A stretch of DNA of 33,589 nt from Megasphaera sp. (GCA_022641375.1 JALCDF010000015.1:1-33589), one strand, 5' to 3'; shown: positions 16,124-25,689, counted from the first letter of the stretch. Notes: a model not told the origin generated them from the sequence alone. Program-made: numbers and translations.

Positions 16124-18067
16124 TCAGGACTGTTCTTCTGACAACGTTTCCCATTTTTCGTATGCCTTGTCCAATTCCTGCTGCGTCTGTTCATACAGGT
16201 TGGTAAGTTCCAGCATCTTATCGCCGTCAGTCTGATTTTCCGGCATGTTCATCTGTACATCATACATTTTTATGGTTGCTTCTAATTCGGCGATTTTTAA
16301 TTCCACCTTATTCAGCTTCTGCGCCGTACCGAACGCATTCCCAGAAGTCTGCTTTTTTTTCTGGACAGGAGCCAGTGCCATTTTTTCCCTTTTGACAGGA
16401 GTACGTACCGGCTGGGATTCTGCATTTCCTGCCGTCTTTTGTTCTTCTTCGGATTTTTTCTGTGCGGCCAGCTCCGCCGCTTCTTTGAGTTTATCCCGGT
16501 AATACGTATAATTTCCCACGTATTCCTGAAGCTTCTTATCTTTCAGCACCAATGTGCGCTGCGTAATTTTATCGAGAAAATACCGGTCATGCGATACGAC
16601 CAGATAGGTGCCGCCAAAATCCAACAACGCTTGTTCCAACACTTCCCGGGTCGGAATATCCAGATGGTTTGTCGGTTCGTCCAGGATCAGGAAATTCGGT
16701 CCCTGCAGGAAGAGTTTCAACAATGCCAGCCGGGCTTGTTCCCCGCCGCTGAGACTGTCAATCGTTTTAAATACATCATCACCGCGGAATAAAAAATGCC
16801 CCAAGGCGGCACGGGCATCGTCTTCCCCGTACGAAAAATCATTCATGATTTCTTCCAGGACGGTCCAGCCGCCGTGGAGTTCCGTATGTTCCTGCGCGAA
16901 ATAACCGATATGTACACGGCTGCCCAGGGTAATATGGCCGCTGTCCGGTCCTTTTTCACCCATGATTATGCGGATAAGCGTCGTCTTGCCGGTGCCATTC
17001 GGTCCAATCAGGGATACCGATTCACCACGTCGTAATAACAGCGACAAATGATCAAAAAGTGTCCTGTCAGCAAACCCGCCGCAGATATCATCAAGGACCA
17101 ATACTTTTTGACCGCATTCTTCAACGGGCTCAAATTGAAAGCGGAGCGTCGCCGCATCCTGTGTCATCTCGATCCGGTCCAGCCGGTCCAATTGTGACTG
17201 CCGTCCCCGCGCCTGTTTGGCCTTGATGCCGGCTTTATACTTACGGATATATTCTTCCGTTTCCCGGATGTGTTCCTGTTGTTTCTTATAGGCCCCTTCC
17301 AGCGCTTTGCGGCGCTGCTGCCGCTGTTCGATATAACGGGAATAGTTGCCCTTATATTTCGTAATTTTACCGTTATCCAGCTCCAGTATTCCCGTTGCCA
17401 CCCGGTCAAGAAAATACCGGTCATGCGATACGATAAGGATACCGCCGCCGTAAGATAATAAATAGCCTTCCAGCCATTCCAGCATATCCATATCCAAATG
17501 GTTCGTCGGTTCATCCAGGAATAAATAATCCGGACGACGCACCAACGCCTTGGCCAAGTTGATCCGTGTCTTTTGTCCACCGGAAAACTGCTGGACCGGC
17601 CGATCCAGATCAGCTTCGGTAAATCCCAGACCATGGATAATCTTACGGGATGAGGCTTCATATTCATATCCGCCCAGCCATTCAAAGCGTTCCTGCAAGC
17701 GGGCGTACCGGTCCATGGCATTTGTATCGTCCGGATGATTCTGCATATCCCGTTCGGAATCTTTGATCTGCTGTTCCACATGGAGTACATCCTGCCAGGC
17801 ATCGGTAATCGTCTGCCGCAGCGTAATATCATCTTCAACGGTAATATCCTGCTGCAGATAACCGATAGATTCCCCTTCAGAAACGGCAAACATGCCGCCG
17901 TCATAGTCTTCTTCGCCCATCAGGCATTTAAGGAGTGTCGATTTACCGGCGCCGTTGGCACCAATAAGTCCGATGCGTTCCCCCCGGCGGATTTCAAAAG
18001 TTACATCCTGAAAAATCGTATGGATCCCAAACGATTTTGATAATTTCTGTACTTTAATGCTGCCCAT
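16124..18067 (-). CDS. ABC-F family ATPase (YdiF/Uup-like), soluble translation-type factor
   Basis: 647 residues with two ATPase domains and no membrane segments. Domain 1 has Walker A GANGAGKS (36-43), signature FSGGQ (161-165) and Walker B LFLDEP (182-187). Domain 2 has GPNGTGKT (355-362), LSGGE (439-443) and LILDEP (460-465). A charged inter-domain linker lies at about 237-310. A Lys/Glu-rich C-terminal extension (about 525-647) ends in a probable coiled coil, as in Uup/YdiF rather than EttA. ABC-F proteins bind the ribosome or nucleic acid, and some relieve stalling or antibiotic block. Which subgroup this is cannot be settled by eye. It overlaps the end of the M20 gene by 14 nt, so it is the last gene of the peptide operon. 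AAAGGAAG precedes its ATG. Confidence 0.85.
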   Translation of the reverse strand: MGSIKVQKLSKSFGIHTIFQDVTFEIRRGERIGLIGANGAGKSTLLKCLMGEEDYDGGMFAVSEGESIGYLQQDITVEDDITLRQTITDAWQDVLHVEQQIKDSERDMQNHPDDTNAMDRYARLQERFEWLGGYEYEASSRKIIHGLGFTEADLDRPVQQFSGGQKTRINLAKALVRRPDYLFLDEPTNHLDMDMLEWLEGYLLSYGGGILIVSHDRYFLDRVATGILELDNGKITKYKGNYSRYIEQRQQRRKALEGAYKKQQEHIRETEEYIRKYKAGIKAKQARGRQSQLDRLDRIEMTQDAATLRFQFEPVEECGQKVLVLDDICGGFADRTLFDHLSLLLRRGESVSLIGPNGTGKTTLIRIIMGEKGPDSGHITLGSRVHIGYFAQEHTELHGGWTVLEEIMNDFSYGEDDARAALGHFLFRGDDVFKTIDSLSGGEQARLALLKLFLQGPNFLILDEPTNHLDIPTREVLEQALLDFGGTYLVVSHDRYFLDKITQRTLVLKDKKLQEYVGNYTYYRDKLKEAAELAAQKKSEEEQKTAGNAESQPVRTPVKREKMALAPVQKKKQTSGNAFGTAQKLNKVELKIAELEATIKMYDVQMNMPENQTDGDKMLELTNLYEQTQQELDKAYEKWETLSEEQS

Positions 18068-19211
18068 GATTCTTCCTTTCTGGTTCTGTCATTACATCTA
18101 CGGCCACCATCGCCATCGCTTTCGCCCCGGTAAGCGCCTGCATCTTCCCATAATCACTGCCGGCCGCGGCAGCAAATGCCGGCGTATGGGCAGCTATATC
18201 ATACCCGATACAGATTTCCGGCTGGCTCACACGGGTAACATGGCTTACATCACCGACATCCGTAGAGCCTTCGGCATAGTCATCCTCTCTGACTCCGAAT
18301 TCTTCATATAGTTCATTAAATGCATCAGCAAAATACACATCCATTTTAGCATCATTGACCATATTGCGGAATAAAGGCTCATAATGTTCCATCACCAGCG
18401 TCGTCCCATGCGCATCCGAAACATCCTGCGCCATACGCCGGATCCGGGGCAGCATGACCTCTTCCAGGAAGCCGGCATCAAGGGCACGAATCGTTGCTTT
18501 CATGACCGCCTTCTCGGGAATAATATTCGGTGCGATTCCGCCTTCAGTAATGATAGCGCCGATGATATGTCGTTCTTCCAGCTGCCGGTCATATTCTTTC
18601 AGCTTGCCGTAAAAATCGATGAGCGCATCCAGTGCATTGACGCCATGATACACCGCATCCGCAACATGCGCCGATTTGCCATAAAAAGTGAATTCCAGGG
18701 GATGCGTCGCATACGATGTCCCGCCGATATAAGTCCGGTCCGTCCCCGGATGAATGATGACCGCGGCATCGATAGAATCAAAAACACCCTGTCTGCTCAT
18801 ATAAATCTTACTGCCTGCCGTTTCTTCGGCGGGACACCCAAATACATGCACCGTCGCTTCTTCTCCGGAAACCCTGGAAAAGGCAATGGCGGCACCGATG
18901 CTCATGGCTGCAATCAGGTTATGCCCACAGCCATGCCCCATGCCCGGCAACGCATCATATTCAGCCAGGAAGGCCATTTGAAACGGCCCCCGGCCACAGG
19001 AGGCATGAAAGGCCGTCGGATACTCTTCAGGAACCAGGCTGGCAACAGTAAATCCATTTTTTTTCAATATATCGCGTAAATAGGCAGAGGCCAGGACTTC
19101 CTTTTTCCCCGTTTCCGGATGTTCATGGAGGTATTCGGCAATACCATATATGACAGCCTGCAAATCATCGACATGCTGGCAGATTTGCTGCTTCAATTCT
19201 TTACTATTCAT
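18054..19211 (-). CDS. M20-family amidohydrolase / peptidase (M20D, AbgB-like)
   Basis: 385 residues, typical of metal-dependent M20D amidohydrolases that cut N-acyl amino acids or small peptides. The metal/catalytic motifs are AEYDALP (83-89), GMGHGCGHN (90-98, with Cys95 and His97 as ligands), PAEETAGSK near 150 and HPGTDRT. A lid/dimerisation domain follows (GKSAHVADAVYHGVNALDALI), and a late STDVGDVSHVTP-like segment supplies the last ligand. No signal peptide, so cytoplasmic. The start has TAGGAG at good spacing, 24 nt after the S66 gene. It lies in an operon with a peptide importer and an S66 carboxypeptidase, so it probably processes imported peptides or acyl-amino acids. Exact substrate unknown. 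Confidence 0.85.
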   Translation of the reverse strand: MNSKELKQQICQHVDDLQAVIYGIAEYLHEHPETGKKEVLASAYLRDILKKNGFTVASLVPEEYPTAFHASCGRGPFQMAFLAEYDALPGMGHGCGHNLIAAMSIGAAIAFSRVSGEEATVHVFGCPAEETAGSKIYMSRQGVFDSIDAAVIIHPGTDRTYIGGTSYATHPLEFTFYGKSAHVADAVYHGVNALDALIDFYGKLKEYDRQLEERHIIGAIITEGGIAPNIIPEKAVMKATIRALDAGFLEEVMLPRIRRMAQDVSDAHGTTLVMEHYEPLFRNMVNDAKMDVYFADAFNELYEEFGVREDDYAEGSTDVGDVSHVTRVSQPEICIGYDIAAHTPAFAAAAGSDYGKMQALTGAKAMAMVAVDVMTEPERKNHGQH

Positions 19212-19235
19212 TCGTTTCTCCTATTATATGGTACA

Positions 19236-20162
19236 TTATTGTATTATAACATCAGCCTGCTCCATTGTCAGGCGCAGATGCACATCCTTCCCGAACGGAA
19301 GACAGGCATTATTCCGGCCATGGCCGGCAGGGAATCCCCACAGCGCCGGTTTACCCCAGCGCCGTGCATATTGCGTGATGATTTCTCTGACCGTAAATTC
19401 ATGCGGTTGTTTTTCTACAGGCGTACATTTCTCAAACTCTCCAAAAATAATGCCCTGCACCCGGCTAATCAATCCGGACTGTTCCAACTGCCGCAGCATG
19501 CGGTCCAGAGAATACGCCTCTTCTCCTATTTCCTCCAGGAGGAGAATGCTGCCGCTGCCGTCCAGACTATATGGTGTCCCCGTCGATACAGCCAACAGCA
19601 TGAGATTTCCGCCGCAAAGCGGCCCGGTCACATCACCGGGAACCAGGGTTTCCAACACACACTCCGCTGGCAGATCCGGTCTCCCGGATTGCCAGGGATC
19701 TGCCAGCCCCCGGATAACGGCCGCCGTTGTATACGGCGCCGGCTCCCGCCCCAAAGACATTACCATCGGACCATGCACGGACGCCATATGGCAGCGCTGT
19801 TGGAACACCGTATGAAGCGCCGTTATATCACTGAAACCCATAAAGAGCTTCGCATGCTCCTTTATCATATCATAGTCGAGAAGCGGCAGCAGGCGCGTCG
19901 CACCATAGCCGCCGCGAAGACAGACAACCGCATCGATATCATCATCGGCAAACGCCGCATTGATATCCCCCGCCCGGAGCTCATCCGTCCCGGCCAGATA
20001 TCCGTACCCGGCCGTAACAGACGGATAGCACCGGGTCTGATACCCGATGCTGTGCAAAAAATCAATTCCTGATTCCATACTATCATCAGACAATGCCGAC
20101 GATGGAGCAACGATGCCAATCGTATCGCCGGGACTGATGCCATGGGGAAATACGTATTTCAT
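19236..20162 (-). CDS. S66-family LD-carboxypeptidase (LdcA/MccF-like)
   Basis: 308 residues from the chosen start. The serine nucleophile is Ser111 in FMGFSDIT. The family Glu is in the IIFGEFEKC segment and the His in FPAGHGRNN, giving the Ser-Glu-His triad of S66. The N-terminal GDTIGIVAPSS motif is typical. S66 enzymes trim the terminal D-Ala from murein tetrapeptides (LdcA) or open peptide-nucleotide antibiotics such as microcin C (MccF). Choosing between these needs structure or phylogeny. No signal peptide. The ATG at 20162 has AAAGGA upstream. An in-frame ATG at 20228 would add 22 atypical residues and is not preferred. It follows the substrate-binding protein by 69 nt and precedes the M20 gene. 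Confidence 0.85.
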   Translation of the reverse strand: MKYVFPHGISPGDTIGIVAPSSALSDDSMESGIDFLHSIGYQTRCYPSVTAGYGYLAGTDELRAGDINAAFADDDIDAVVCLRGGYGATRLLPLLDYDMIKEHAKLFMGFSDITALHTVFQQRCHMASVHGPMVMSLGREPAPYTTAAVIRGLADPWQSGRPDLPAECVLETLVPGDVTGPLCGGNLMLLAVSTGTPYSLDGSGSILLLEEIGEEAYSLDRMLRQLEQSGLISRVQGIIFGEFEKCTPVEKQPHEFTVREIITQYARRWGKPALWGFPAGHGRNNACLPFGKDVHLRLTMEQADVIIQ

Positions 20163-20231
20163 GATATTCCTTTCTACAAATACAACGGATGATTTCTTTA
20201 CCTCACCCGCAATCCGTCTGCACCGCATCCA

Positions 20232-21821
20232 TTATTCAATATAAGCGTGTTTAAAATCTACGAGGCCAAGGGGAGACCAGGAATATCCATGGATGTACGG
20301 CTGCGCAACATAGGGCTGCGTCGTATAATAAATCGGAATGATGACACAGTCATCAAAAAGGATTTGTTCCGCTTCATGGAGATATTGGAGACGCTGGACC
20401 TCATCATTGGTTGCCTTAGCTTTTTTTATCAGTTCATTATATCGTTCATTATGGTACTGGGCATCATTTTCCTCATCAGAGAACACTTCCATGAAGGACA
20501 TAGGATCATTGTAATCCGCAATCCACGATGCCCGGGCGATCTGATAGTCTCCCTTGGCCCGGGACGCCATGAATACCTTTGATTCCTGGTTCATCAGACT
20601 GACCGTCACCCCAAGATTGGCTTTCCACATCGACTGCATTGCTTCAGCAACCGCTTTATGCATTTCATTCGTATTAAACAGGACGGTTATTTCCGGCAGC
20701 GGATGGGTTGCATCATACCCTGCTTCGTTCAACAGCTGCTGCGCCTGCGGCACATCTTCCGTTATGAGATTACCGCCGTCAGCACGAAAATCCGTACCGG
20801 TCTTTTCATCGATAATTCCCGGCGGCACCCAGGCATAGGCAGCCTGTTTCTGTCCGCGTACAATGTATCGAATCAGTTCCTGCCGTTGAATGGACATCGC
20901 AAAGGCTTTGCGGACACGGACATCATCAAACGGTTTGGCTTTTACATTAAATACATAGTAATATGCCCCCAGGTATGGCGCAATTTTATACAGTCCCATC
21001 TTTTCCAGGCGGGTCTGATCCGACGGCGGCGGTTCTACCGTCATATTGGCCTGATTGCTTTCGACCAGGGTCAGCCGGGTAGCCTGTGAATCACTGATAG
21101 GGAATTCGATATGTGATAATTTTACGGCATCAGCATCCCAATAGGCTTCATTCCTGACCATATCGATTTCGCTGGAATGGATCCATTTCGTTATTTTGTA
21201 CGGCCCGCTGCAAACCATTCCTGCCGCATCGGATGCCCAGGTATCCGGATGGGCCTTGACGACGTTCTCCGGTACCGGATAATAGCAATGATTCGCTGTG
21301 AGATTCAGGAAATAGGCCGTTGGATTCTGGAGACGGACCTGCAGGGTCCTGGCATCTATCGCTTTTACGCCTACTTCATCTGCTGATGCTTTTTTATTGA
21401 AATAATCTTCTCCCTTATCAATACAAAACATCATATATGAATTTTCTGAAGCAACATCCGGATCCATGACTCTCTTCCATGAATATTCGATATCCTGAGC
21501 CGTAATCGGCGTACCATCACTCCAACAGATTCCCTCGCGAAGATGGAAGGTATACGTCTTTCCATCAGGGGAAATATCCCAGGACGAGGCTAATGCCGGC
21601 TGCGGAATATTGTTATCATCTAAACGGGTCAGTCCTTCGAACAGTTGCAGTTCCGTATTATTTTCCGGCAAAGTCGTCGTCATCGCCGGGTCGAGGCGTG
21701 ACGGTTCCGCTTCCAGCACATAGCTTATCGTATCGGGATGCTGCACCATGCTACAGCCGCCGAGAATACCGGCTGCAACCGTCATTCCCAAGACAGCTAA
21801 TATATACTTCCATTTTTTCAT
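20232..21821 (-). CDS. peptide ABC transporter substrate-binding lipoprotein (SBP family 5, OppA/DppA-like)
   Basis: 529 residues. A lipoprotein signal ends at the lipobox LGGC (Cys23), so it is anchored at the membrane in the periplasm. SBP_bac_5 signatures are LDPAMTTTLPENNTELQLFEGL, YTFHLREGICWSDGTPITAQDI, a GPYKITKW segment and FDDVRVRKAFAMSIQRQELI, with length normal for oligopeptide binders. The ATG overlaps the dppF stop (ATGA). It follows its own permease and ATPase genes, an inverted order compared with many opp operons. Peptide specificity is unknown. The S66 gene next door makes cell-wall peptides one possibility. Confidence 0.92.
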   Translation of the reverse strand: MKKWKYILAVLGMTVAAGILGGCSMVQHPDTISYVLEAEPSRLDPAMTTTLPENNTELQLFEGLTRLDDNNIPQPALASSWDISPDGKTYTFHLREGICWSDGTPITAQDIEYSWKRVMDPDVASENSYMMFCIDKGEDYFNKKASADEVGVKAIDARTLQVRLQNPTAYFLNLTANHCYYPVPENVVKAHPDTWASDAAGMVCSGPYKITKWIHSSEIDMVRNEAYWDADAVKLSHIEFPISDSQATRLTLVESNQANMTVEPPPSDQTRLEKMGLYKIAPYLGAYYYVFNVKAKPFDDVRVRKAFAMSIQRQELIRYIVRGQKQAAYAWVPPGIIDEKTGTDFRADGGNLITEDVPQAQQLLNEAGYDATHPLPEITVLFNTNEMHKAVAEAMQSMWKANLGVTVSLMNQESKVFMASRAKGDYQIARASWIADYNDPMSFMEVFSDEENDAQYHNERYNELIKKAKATNDEVQRLQYLHEAEQILFDDCVIIPIYYTTQPYVAQPYIHGYSWSPLGLVDFKHAYIE

Positions 21822-22789
21822 TCTTCTCCGCCTCCCTGTACGTGATGACAGGCCACAAAACGCCCCGGCATCGTTTCCTTAAAAGGCGGCACTTCCCGTT
21901 TGCAACGTTCATCTGCAAACGGACAGCGCGGATGAAATACACATCCTGCCGGCAAATCAAGCGGACTCGGCACCTCTCCTTTAATGACGATCTTTGGCCG
22001 GATCTGTGGGTCCGGCCGCGGCACGGAATCAATCAAAAGTTGTGTATACGGATGAAGCGGATGGTGAAACACATCATCACCGCCCCCTAATTCAACAAGG
22101 CGGCCCAGATACATGACTCCTATCCGATGACTCAGATGATGGACCATCGCCAAATCATGCGCAATAAACAAATACGATAATTTCCGTTCCTGCTGCAGTC
22201 GTTGCAGCATATTCACGATTTGTACCTGAACGGAAACATCCAGCGCCGAAATAGGTTCATCACAAAAAATACATTGCGGCGATACTGCCAGGGCCCTGGC
22301 GATTCCCACGCGCTGCCGCTGGCCGCCGCTGAATTCGTGCGGATACCGCTGTGCTGCTTCTTCGCTCAGATCGACTTCCTGTAAAAGTTCCTTTACTTGC
22401 TGGCGCCGGTCCCTGTCATCTTTGCAAAGATGATAGTTCCGCAACGGTTCACTGATGATATCTTCCACCGTCATCCGGGGATCCAGGGACGCATACGGGT
22501 CCTGGAAAATCATCTGTACGTGACGGCGAAACCCTATTCCGACAGCAGTTTCTGCCGTGTCATTTCCCTGATACAGTACCTGGCCTGATGTCTTGCTATA
22601 TAAACCCAACACCGTCCTGGCAAATGTCGATTTTCCGCATCCCGATTCGCCGACAAGACCTACGGTTTCCCCGCTATGAATTTCCAGGGACATATCATGG
22701 ACAGCATTGAGGATCTGGGTCGGTTTCCCCAGCCAGTTCGTTTCCATAATGAAATTTTTTGTCAAATGGCGGACAGCAATCAAATCCAT
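21818..22789 (-). CDS. dppF: oligo/dipeptide ABC transporter ATP-binding protein (DppF-like)
   Basis: 323 residues from the ATG at 22789, which shares a base with the upstream ATPase stop (TAATG). A longer in-frame reading from 22888 would lie wholly inside that upstream gene and is rejected. Walker A GESGCGKST, Q-loop IFQDPYASLDPRM, signature LSGG-type FSGGQRQRVGIARAL, Walker B FCDEPISALD. The C-terminal oligopeptide-transporter extension has the cysteine pattern AGCVFHPRCPFADERC plus a further Cys near the end, a pattern that binds an Fe-S cluster in some Dpp/Opp ATPases. Pairs with the DppD-like ATPase encoded immediately upstream. Confidence 0.93.
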   Translation of the reverse strand: MDLIAVRHLTKNFIMETNWLGKPTQILNAVHDMSLEIHSGETVGLVGESGCGKSTFARTVLGLYSKTSGQVLYQGNDTAETAVGIGFRRHVQMIFQDPYASLDPRMTVEDIISEPLRNYHLCKDDRDRRQQVKELLQEVDLSEEAAQRYPHEFSGGQRQRVGIARALAVSPQCIFCDEPISALDVSVQVQIVNMLQRLQQERKLSYLFIAHDLAMVHHLSHRIGVMYLGRLVELGGGDDVFHHPLHPYTQLLIDSVPRPDPQIRPKIVIKGEVPSPLDLPAGCVFHPRCPFADERCKREVPPFKETMPGRFVACHHVQGGGEE

Positions 22790-23781
22790 TATGCCATGCC
22801 CCCTTTTTTCCATTCCGGGCTCAGGAGCCAGCACGATGCCTGATGGATCCCGTCCTGACGACAGGCCGGCGGCAAGCGATGCATGCATACTTTCATCGCA
22901 TACGGACAGCGCGGATAGAACCGGCAGCCTGCCGGCATATGAAATAAATCCGGAGCCTGTCCGTCGATACCCGTCAACACTTTATCCTTATGATCCGGAT
23001 CCGGCAATGATGCCAACAATCCCCTGGTATACGGATGGGCCGGACGATAGAATATATCCCCGGCAGTCCCCTGTTCCACGACCATGCCGGCATACATGAC
23101 ATAGATACGGCGACACATTTGGGCAATCACTCCCAGATTATGTGAAATAAGAACGACCGCCATACCTGATTTTTCCTGCAACTTCCGAAGAAGGGCCAAT
23201 ACCTGAGCTTCTGTCGTCACGTCAAGAGCTGTCGTCGGTTCATCCGCAAACAGAAGGCGCGGCGAACAGGACAAGGCCATGGCGATGAGACAACGCTGCC
23301 GCATCCCTCCCGACAATTCATGCGGGTACTGATGGATTCGTTTTTCCGGCGATGTCATACCGACGGCTTTCAACAGCTCTACCGCCTGCACATCCGCTTC
23401 CGTACGGTTCAGATGCTGATGTATCTCCAATCCTTCCCGGATCTGACTGCCGATGGTAAGGACCGGATTCAGTGACGTCATCGGATCCTGAAAAACCATC
23501 GCCATTTCTTTTCCCCGCAACCGGTTCATTTCATGATCGGATATGGGAAGTACATCTCGACCGTCCCAATAAATATGCCCGCACTGATATACCGCGGCAC
23601 CGGCGGGAAGTAATTTCATCACAGCCTGGGCCGTCACCGACTTGCCGCAGCCCGATTCACCGACAATACCGACGGTTTCACCGGCATCCACGGATATAGA
23701 AACATCATGAATTGCTTCTAACAAACCGCGATACGTATGAAATGCTATGGAAACATGTTCCATTTCCAGTAAATGTTTCAT
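22789..23781 (-). CDS. dppD: oligo/dipeptide ABC transporter ATP-binding protein (DppD-like)
   Basis: 330 residues. Walker A GESGCGKSV, VFQDPMTSLNPVLTIG Q-loop, LSGGMRQRCLIAMAL signature, LFADEPTTALDVT Walker B. The C-terminal extension has AGCRFYPRCPYAMKVC followed by two more cysteines, like its partner. Start and stop both overlap neighbours (ATGA with dppC, TAATG with dppF), which implies coupled translation and fixed subunit ratio. Soluble inner-face subunit of the importer. Confidence 0.93.
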   Translation of the reverse strand: MKHLLEMEHVSIAFHTYRGLLEAIHDVSISVDAGETVGIVGESGCGKSVTAQAVMKLLPAGAAVYQCGHIYWDGRDVLPISDHEMNRLRGKEMAMVFQDPMTSLNPVLTIGSQIREGLEIHQHLNRTEADVQAVELLKAVGMTSPEKRIHQYPHELSGGMRQRCLIAMALSCSPRLLFADEPTTALDVTTEAQVLALLRKLQEKSGMAVVLISHNLGVIAQMCRRIYVMYAGMVVEQGTAGDIFYRPAHPYTRGLLASLPDPDHKDKVLTGIDGQAPDLFHMPAGCRFYPRCPYAMKVCMHRLPPACRQDGIHQASCWLLSPEWKKGGMA

Positions 23782-24692
23782 CGGCTTTCCCCTTTCTGAT
23801 TCTGCGGGTCCAGGGCATCCCGGAAACCGTCACCAAGAAACATGAATCCCAGCATGGTAATACACAGGGCCAATGCGGGGAACACCAGCTGAAACGGGAA
23901 AGACCGCATACTATTGATTCCTTCTGAAGATAATACACCCCAGCTGGCCATCGGTGCCGATACCCCGAGACCGATAAAACTCAGGAACGCTTCCGTAAAG
24001 ATAGCATCCGGAATGGACAAGGTCAGCGTAACGATGATGGGCCCCACACAATTCGGTATCATATGATGGCATAAAATATGCCATGTAGATGTACCGCAGG
24101 ACCGGGCCGCCATGACATAATCCTGCTCTTTCAGGCTGAGGATCTGACCGCGCACAATACGAGCCATATTGAGCCAATAGGCGATGCCCAGCGCAATATA
24201 GATATTCAATAACCCCGGCTTAAAGACAACCATGAGCAGGATAACATAGAGCAACATGGGAATCGAATACAGTATATCGATGATATGCATCATGATCCGA
24301 TCTGTTTTGCCGCCCACAAGGCCGGCAATGCCGCCATACAGGACGCCGATAAAGAGATTGATAAGGCTGGCGACCACCCCGATGGACAGGGAAATACGGG
24401 CTCCGTAAAGGACCCGCACAAAGAGATCCCGTCCCAATGAATCCGTGCCAAACCAATGCGCCCACGACGGCCAGGCATTGGCTTCCGTTAAATCCTGATA
24501 ATCATACGTATAGGGTACAAACCATGGTCCGGCAACGGCTAATATCGTCATGATGATGACGATTGCCATGCCCCACAAGGCCAGACGATTCTTTTTCATT
24601 TGCTGCCAGCCGCAGGCACGCAGTGTCTGCGAAGCTATGCAGGCACTGACCCGGTCTGCCTCGGTAACCGGCTGGAATTCACGAGCATCCAT
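23778..24692 (-). CDS. dppC: oligo/dipeptide ABC transporter permease (DppC-like)
   Basis: 304 residues with an N-terminal cytoplasmic part, a first helix (LALWGMAIVIIMTILAVAG), then the periplasmic HWFGTDSLGRDLFVRVLYGARISL motif that marks DppC/OppC. The remaining helices contain the ATPase-contact EAA-type loop (AARSCGTSTWHILCHHMIPN). It starts 2 nt after dppB and overlaps dppD by 4 nt. Partner of the DppB-like permease. Confidence 0.93.
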   Translation of the reverse strand: MDAREFQPVTEADRVSACIASQTLRACGWQQMKKNRLALWGMAIVIIMTILAVAGPWFVPYTYDYQDLTEANAWPSWAHWFGTDSLGRDLFVRVLYGARISLSIGVVASLINLFIGVLYGGIAGLVGGKTDRIMMHIIDILYSIPMLLYVILLMVVFKPGLLNIYIALGIAYWLNMARIVRGQILSLKEQDYVMAARSCGTSTWHILCHHMIPNCVGPIIVTLTLSIPDAIFTEAFLSFIGLGVSAPMASWGVLSSEGINSMRSFPFQLVFPALALCITMLGFMFLGDGFRDALDPQNQKGESR

Positions 24693-24694
24693 CG

Positions 24695-25627
24695 CTATTC
24701 TCCCTTCGTATGTTTCAACGTAATGCGCGGATCCAACAGCGGATACATTACATCGATGAGCAGATTCATAAACATGATCAGAAAACTATAAAAAATCGTA
24801 ATGCCCAGGATAACCGTATAATCACGGTTGTAAATACTGATAACAAAATGGCGGCCCAGTCCGGGAATCGCAAAAATCGTTTCGACGATGAAGCTCCCCG
24901 TGAGCAGCGCCGCTGTCAGCGGTCCGATATAACTGACCACAGGCAGCAGGGCATTGCGCAGCGCATGATGCCAGAGGATGCGCCACGTACCGGCACCGCG
25001 GGAACGGGCTGTGCGAATATAGTCCTGTCCCAGGGCATCGAGGATACTCGACCGGGTCAGCCGCATGATGAACGCCATGGGCTGCGCTGCCAACGCCAAT
25101 ACCGGCAGGACCACATACGCAGGCCCCTTCCACATCGCCGCCGGCAGTATCGGCCAGGTAAAGGCAAACAGTTGTATCAGTACCGCCGCCAGGATAAAGC
25201 TCGGTACGGAAACGCCTAACGTAGCCCCTACCATCATGCTGTAATCTATCCAGGTGTTTTTATACCAGGCCGCAATCATACCGGCAGAAACACCGATCCC
25301 GATGGCCAAAATCAGGGCGATGAGTCCCAATTCAGCCGATACCGGCATGGTTTCGGCAATAATATCATTCACGGTCTTGCCGGGATATTTATAAGACGGC
25401 CCCAGGTCAAGGACCGCCGCATGTTCCACATAATCGACATACTGGTCCCATAATGAATCATTTAAATGATACCGCGTTTCAACGGTGGCCATGACCGCCG
25501 GCGGTAATTTCTTTTCCTGCGTAAACGGTCCGCCGGGAATGGCGTGCATCAATCCGAACGTAATCGTAATAATGATCCATAAGACAACACAGGCACCAAT
25601 AAGTCGTTTCATAAAATAAGCAAGCAT
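24695..25627 (-). CDS. dppB: oligo/dipeptide ABC transporter permease (DppB-like)
   Basis: 310 residues. The N-terminal helix (LIGACVVLWIIITITFGLMHAIPGGPF) with PGGPF is typical of DppB/OppB, and the EAA loop reads TARSRGAGTWRILWHHALRNALLP. FVVEx-like FIVETIFAIPGLG lies near the C terminus. Of two ATGs two codons apart I prefer 25627, because AAGGA ends directly against the one at 25633 and is correctly spaced from 25627. First gene of the eight-gene operon, with a promoter at 25690-25718. Confidence 0.93.
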   Translation of the reverse strand: MLAYFMKRLIGACVVLWIIITITFGLMHAIPGGPFTQEKKLPPAVMATVETRYHLNDSLWDQYVDYVEHAAVLDLGPSYKYPGKTVNDIIAETMPVSAELGLIALILAIGIGVSAGMIAAWYKNTWIDYSMMVGATLGVSVPSFILAAVLIQLFAFTWPILPAAMWKGPAYVVLPVLALAAQPMAFIMRLTRSSILDALGQDYIRTARSRGAGTWRILWHHALRNALLPVVSYIGPLTAALLTGSFIVETIFAIPGLGRHFVISIYNRDYTVILGITIFYSFLIMFMNLLIDVMYPLLDPRITLKHTKGE

Positions 25628-25648
25628 GGGCATTCCTTCTTTATATTA

Positions 25649-25664
25649 GATTTTAAGATTTTAA
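25649..25664 (-). repeat. tandem 8-bp repeat in the peptide-operon leader
   Basis: GATTTTAA is present twice without a gap (plus-strand reading), between the promoter and dppB. AT-rich, meaning unknown. Confidence 0.5.
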
Positions 25665-25689
25665 GAAGTACTATATAAATAATATAACT

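Noticed and set aside
17164-17904. Same-strand open frame (246 codons) within the ABC-F gene
   Set aside because: It is a +1/-1 frame inside an intact 647-residue coding sequence. Its Trp/Arg-rich translation is not protein-like.
18384-19079. Plus-strand open frame (231 codons) opposite the M20 amidohydrolase gene
   Set aside because: Antisense shadow of a gene with intact metal-binding motifs.
19119-20072. Long plus-strand open frame (317 codons) opposite the S66 carboxypeptidase gene
   Set aside because: It is fully antisense to well-conserved genes, has no family motifs or ribosome site, and its Arg/His-rich composition is typical of a reverse-frame artefact.
22790-22888. Extra 33 N-terminal codons for the DppF-like ATPase
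   Set aside because: They lie inside the upstream ATPase gene. The TAATG overlap at 22789 gives a normal family start.
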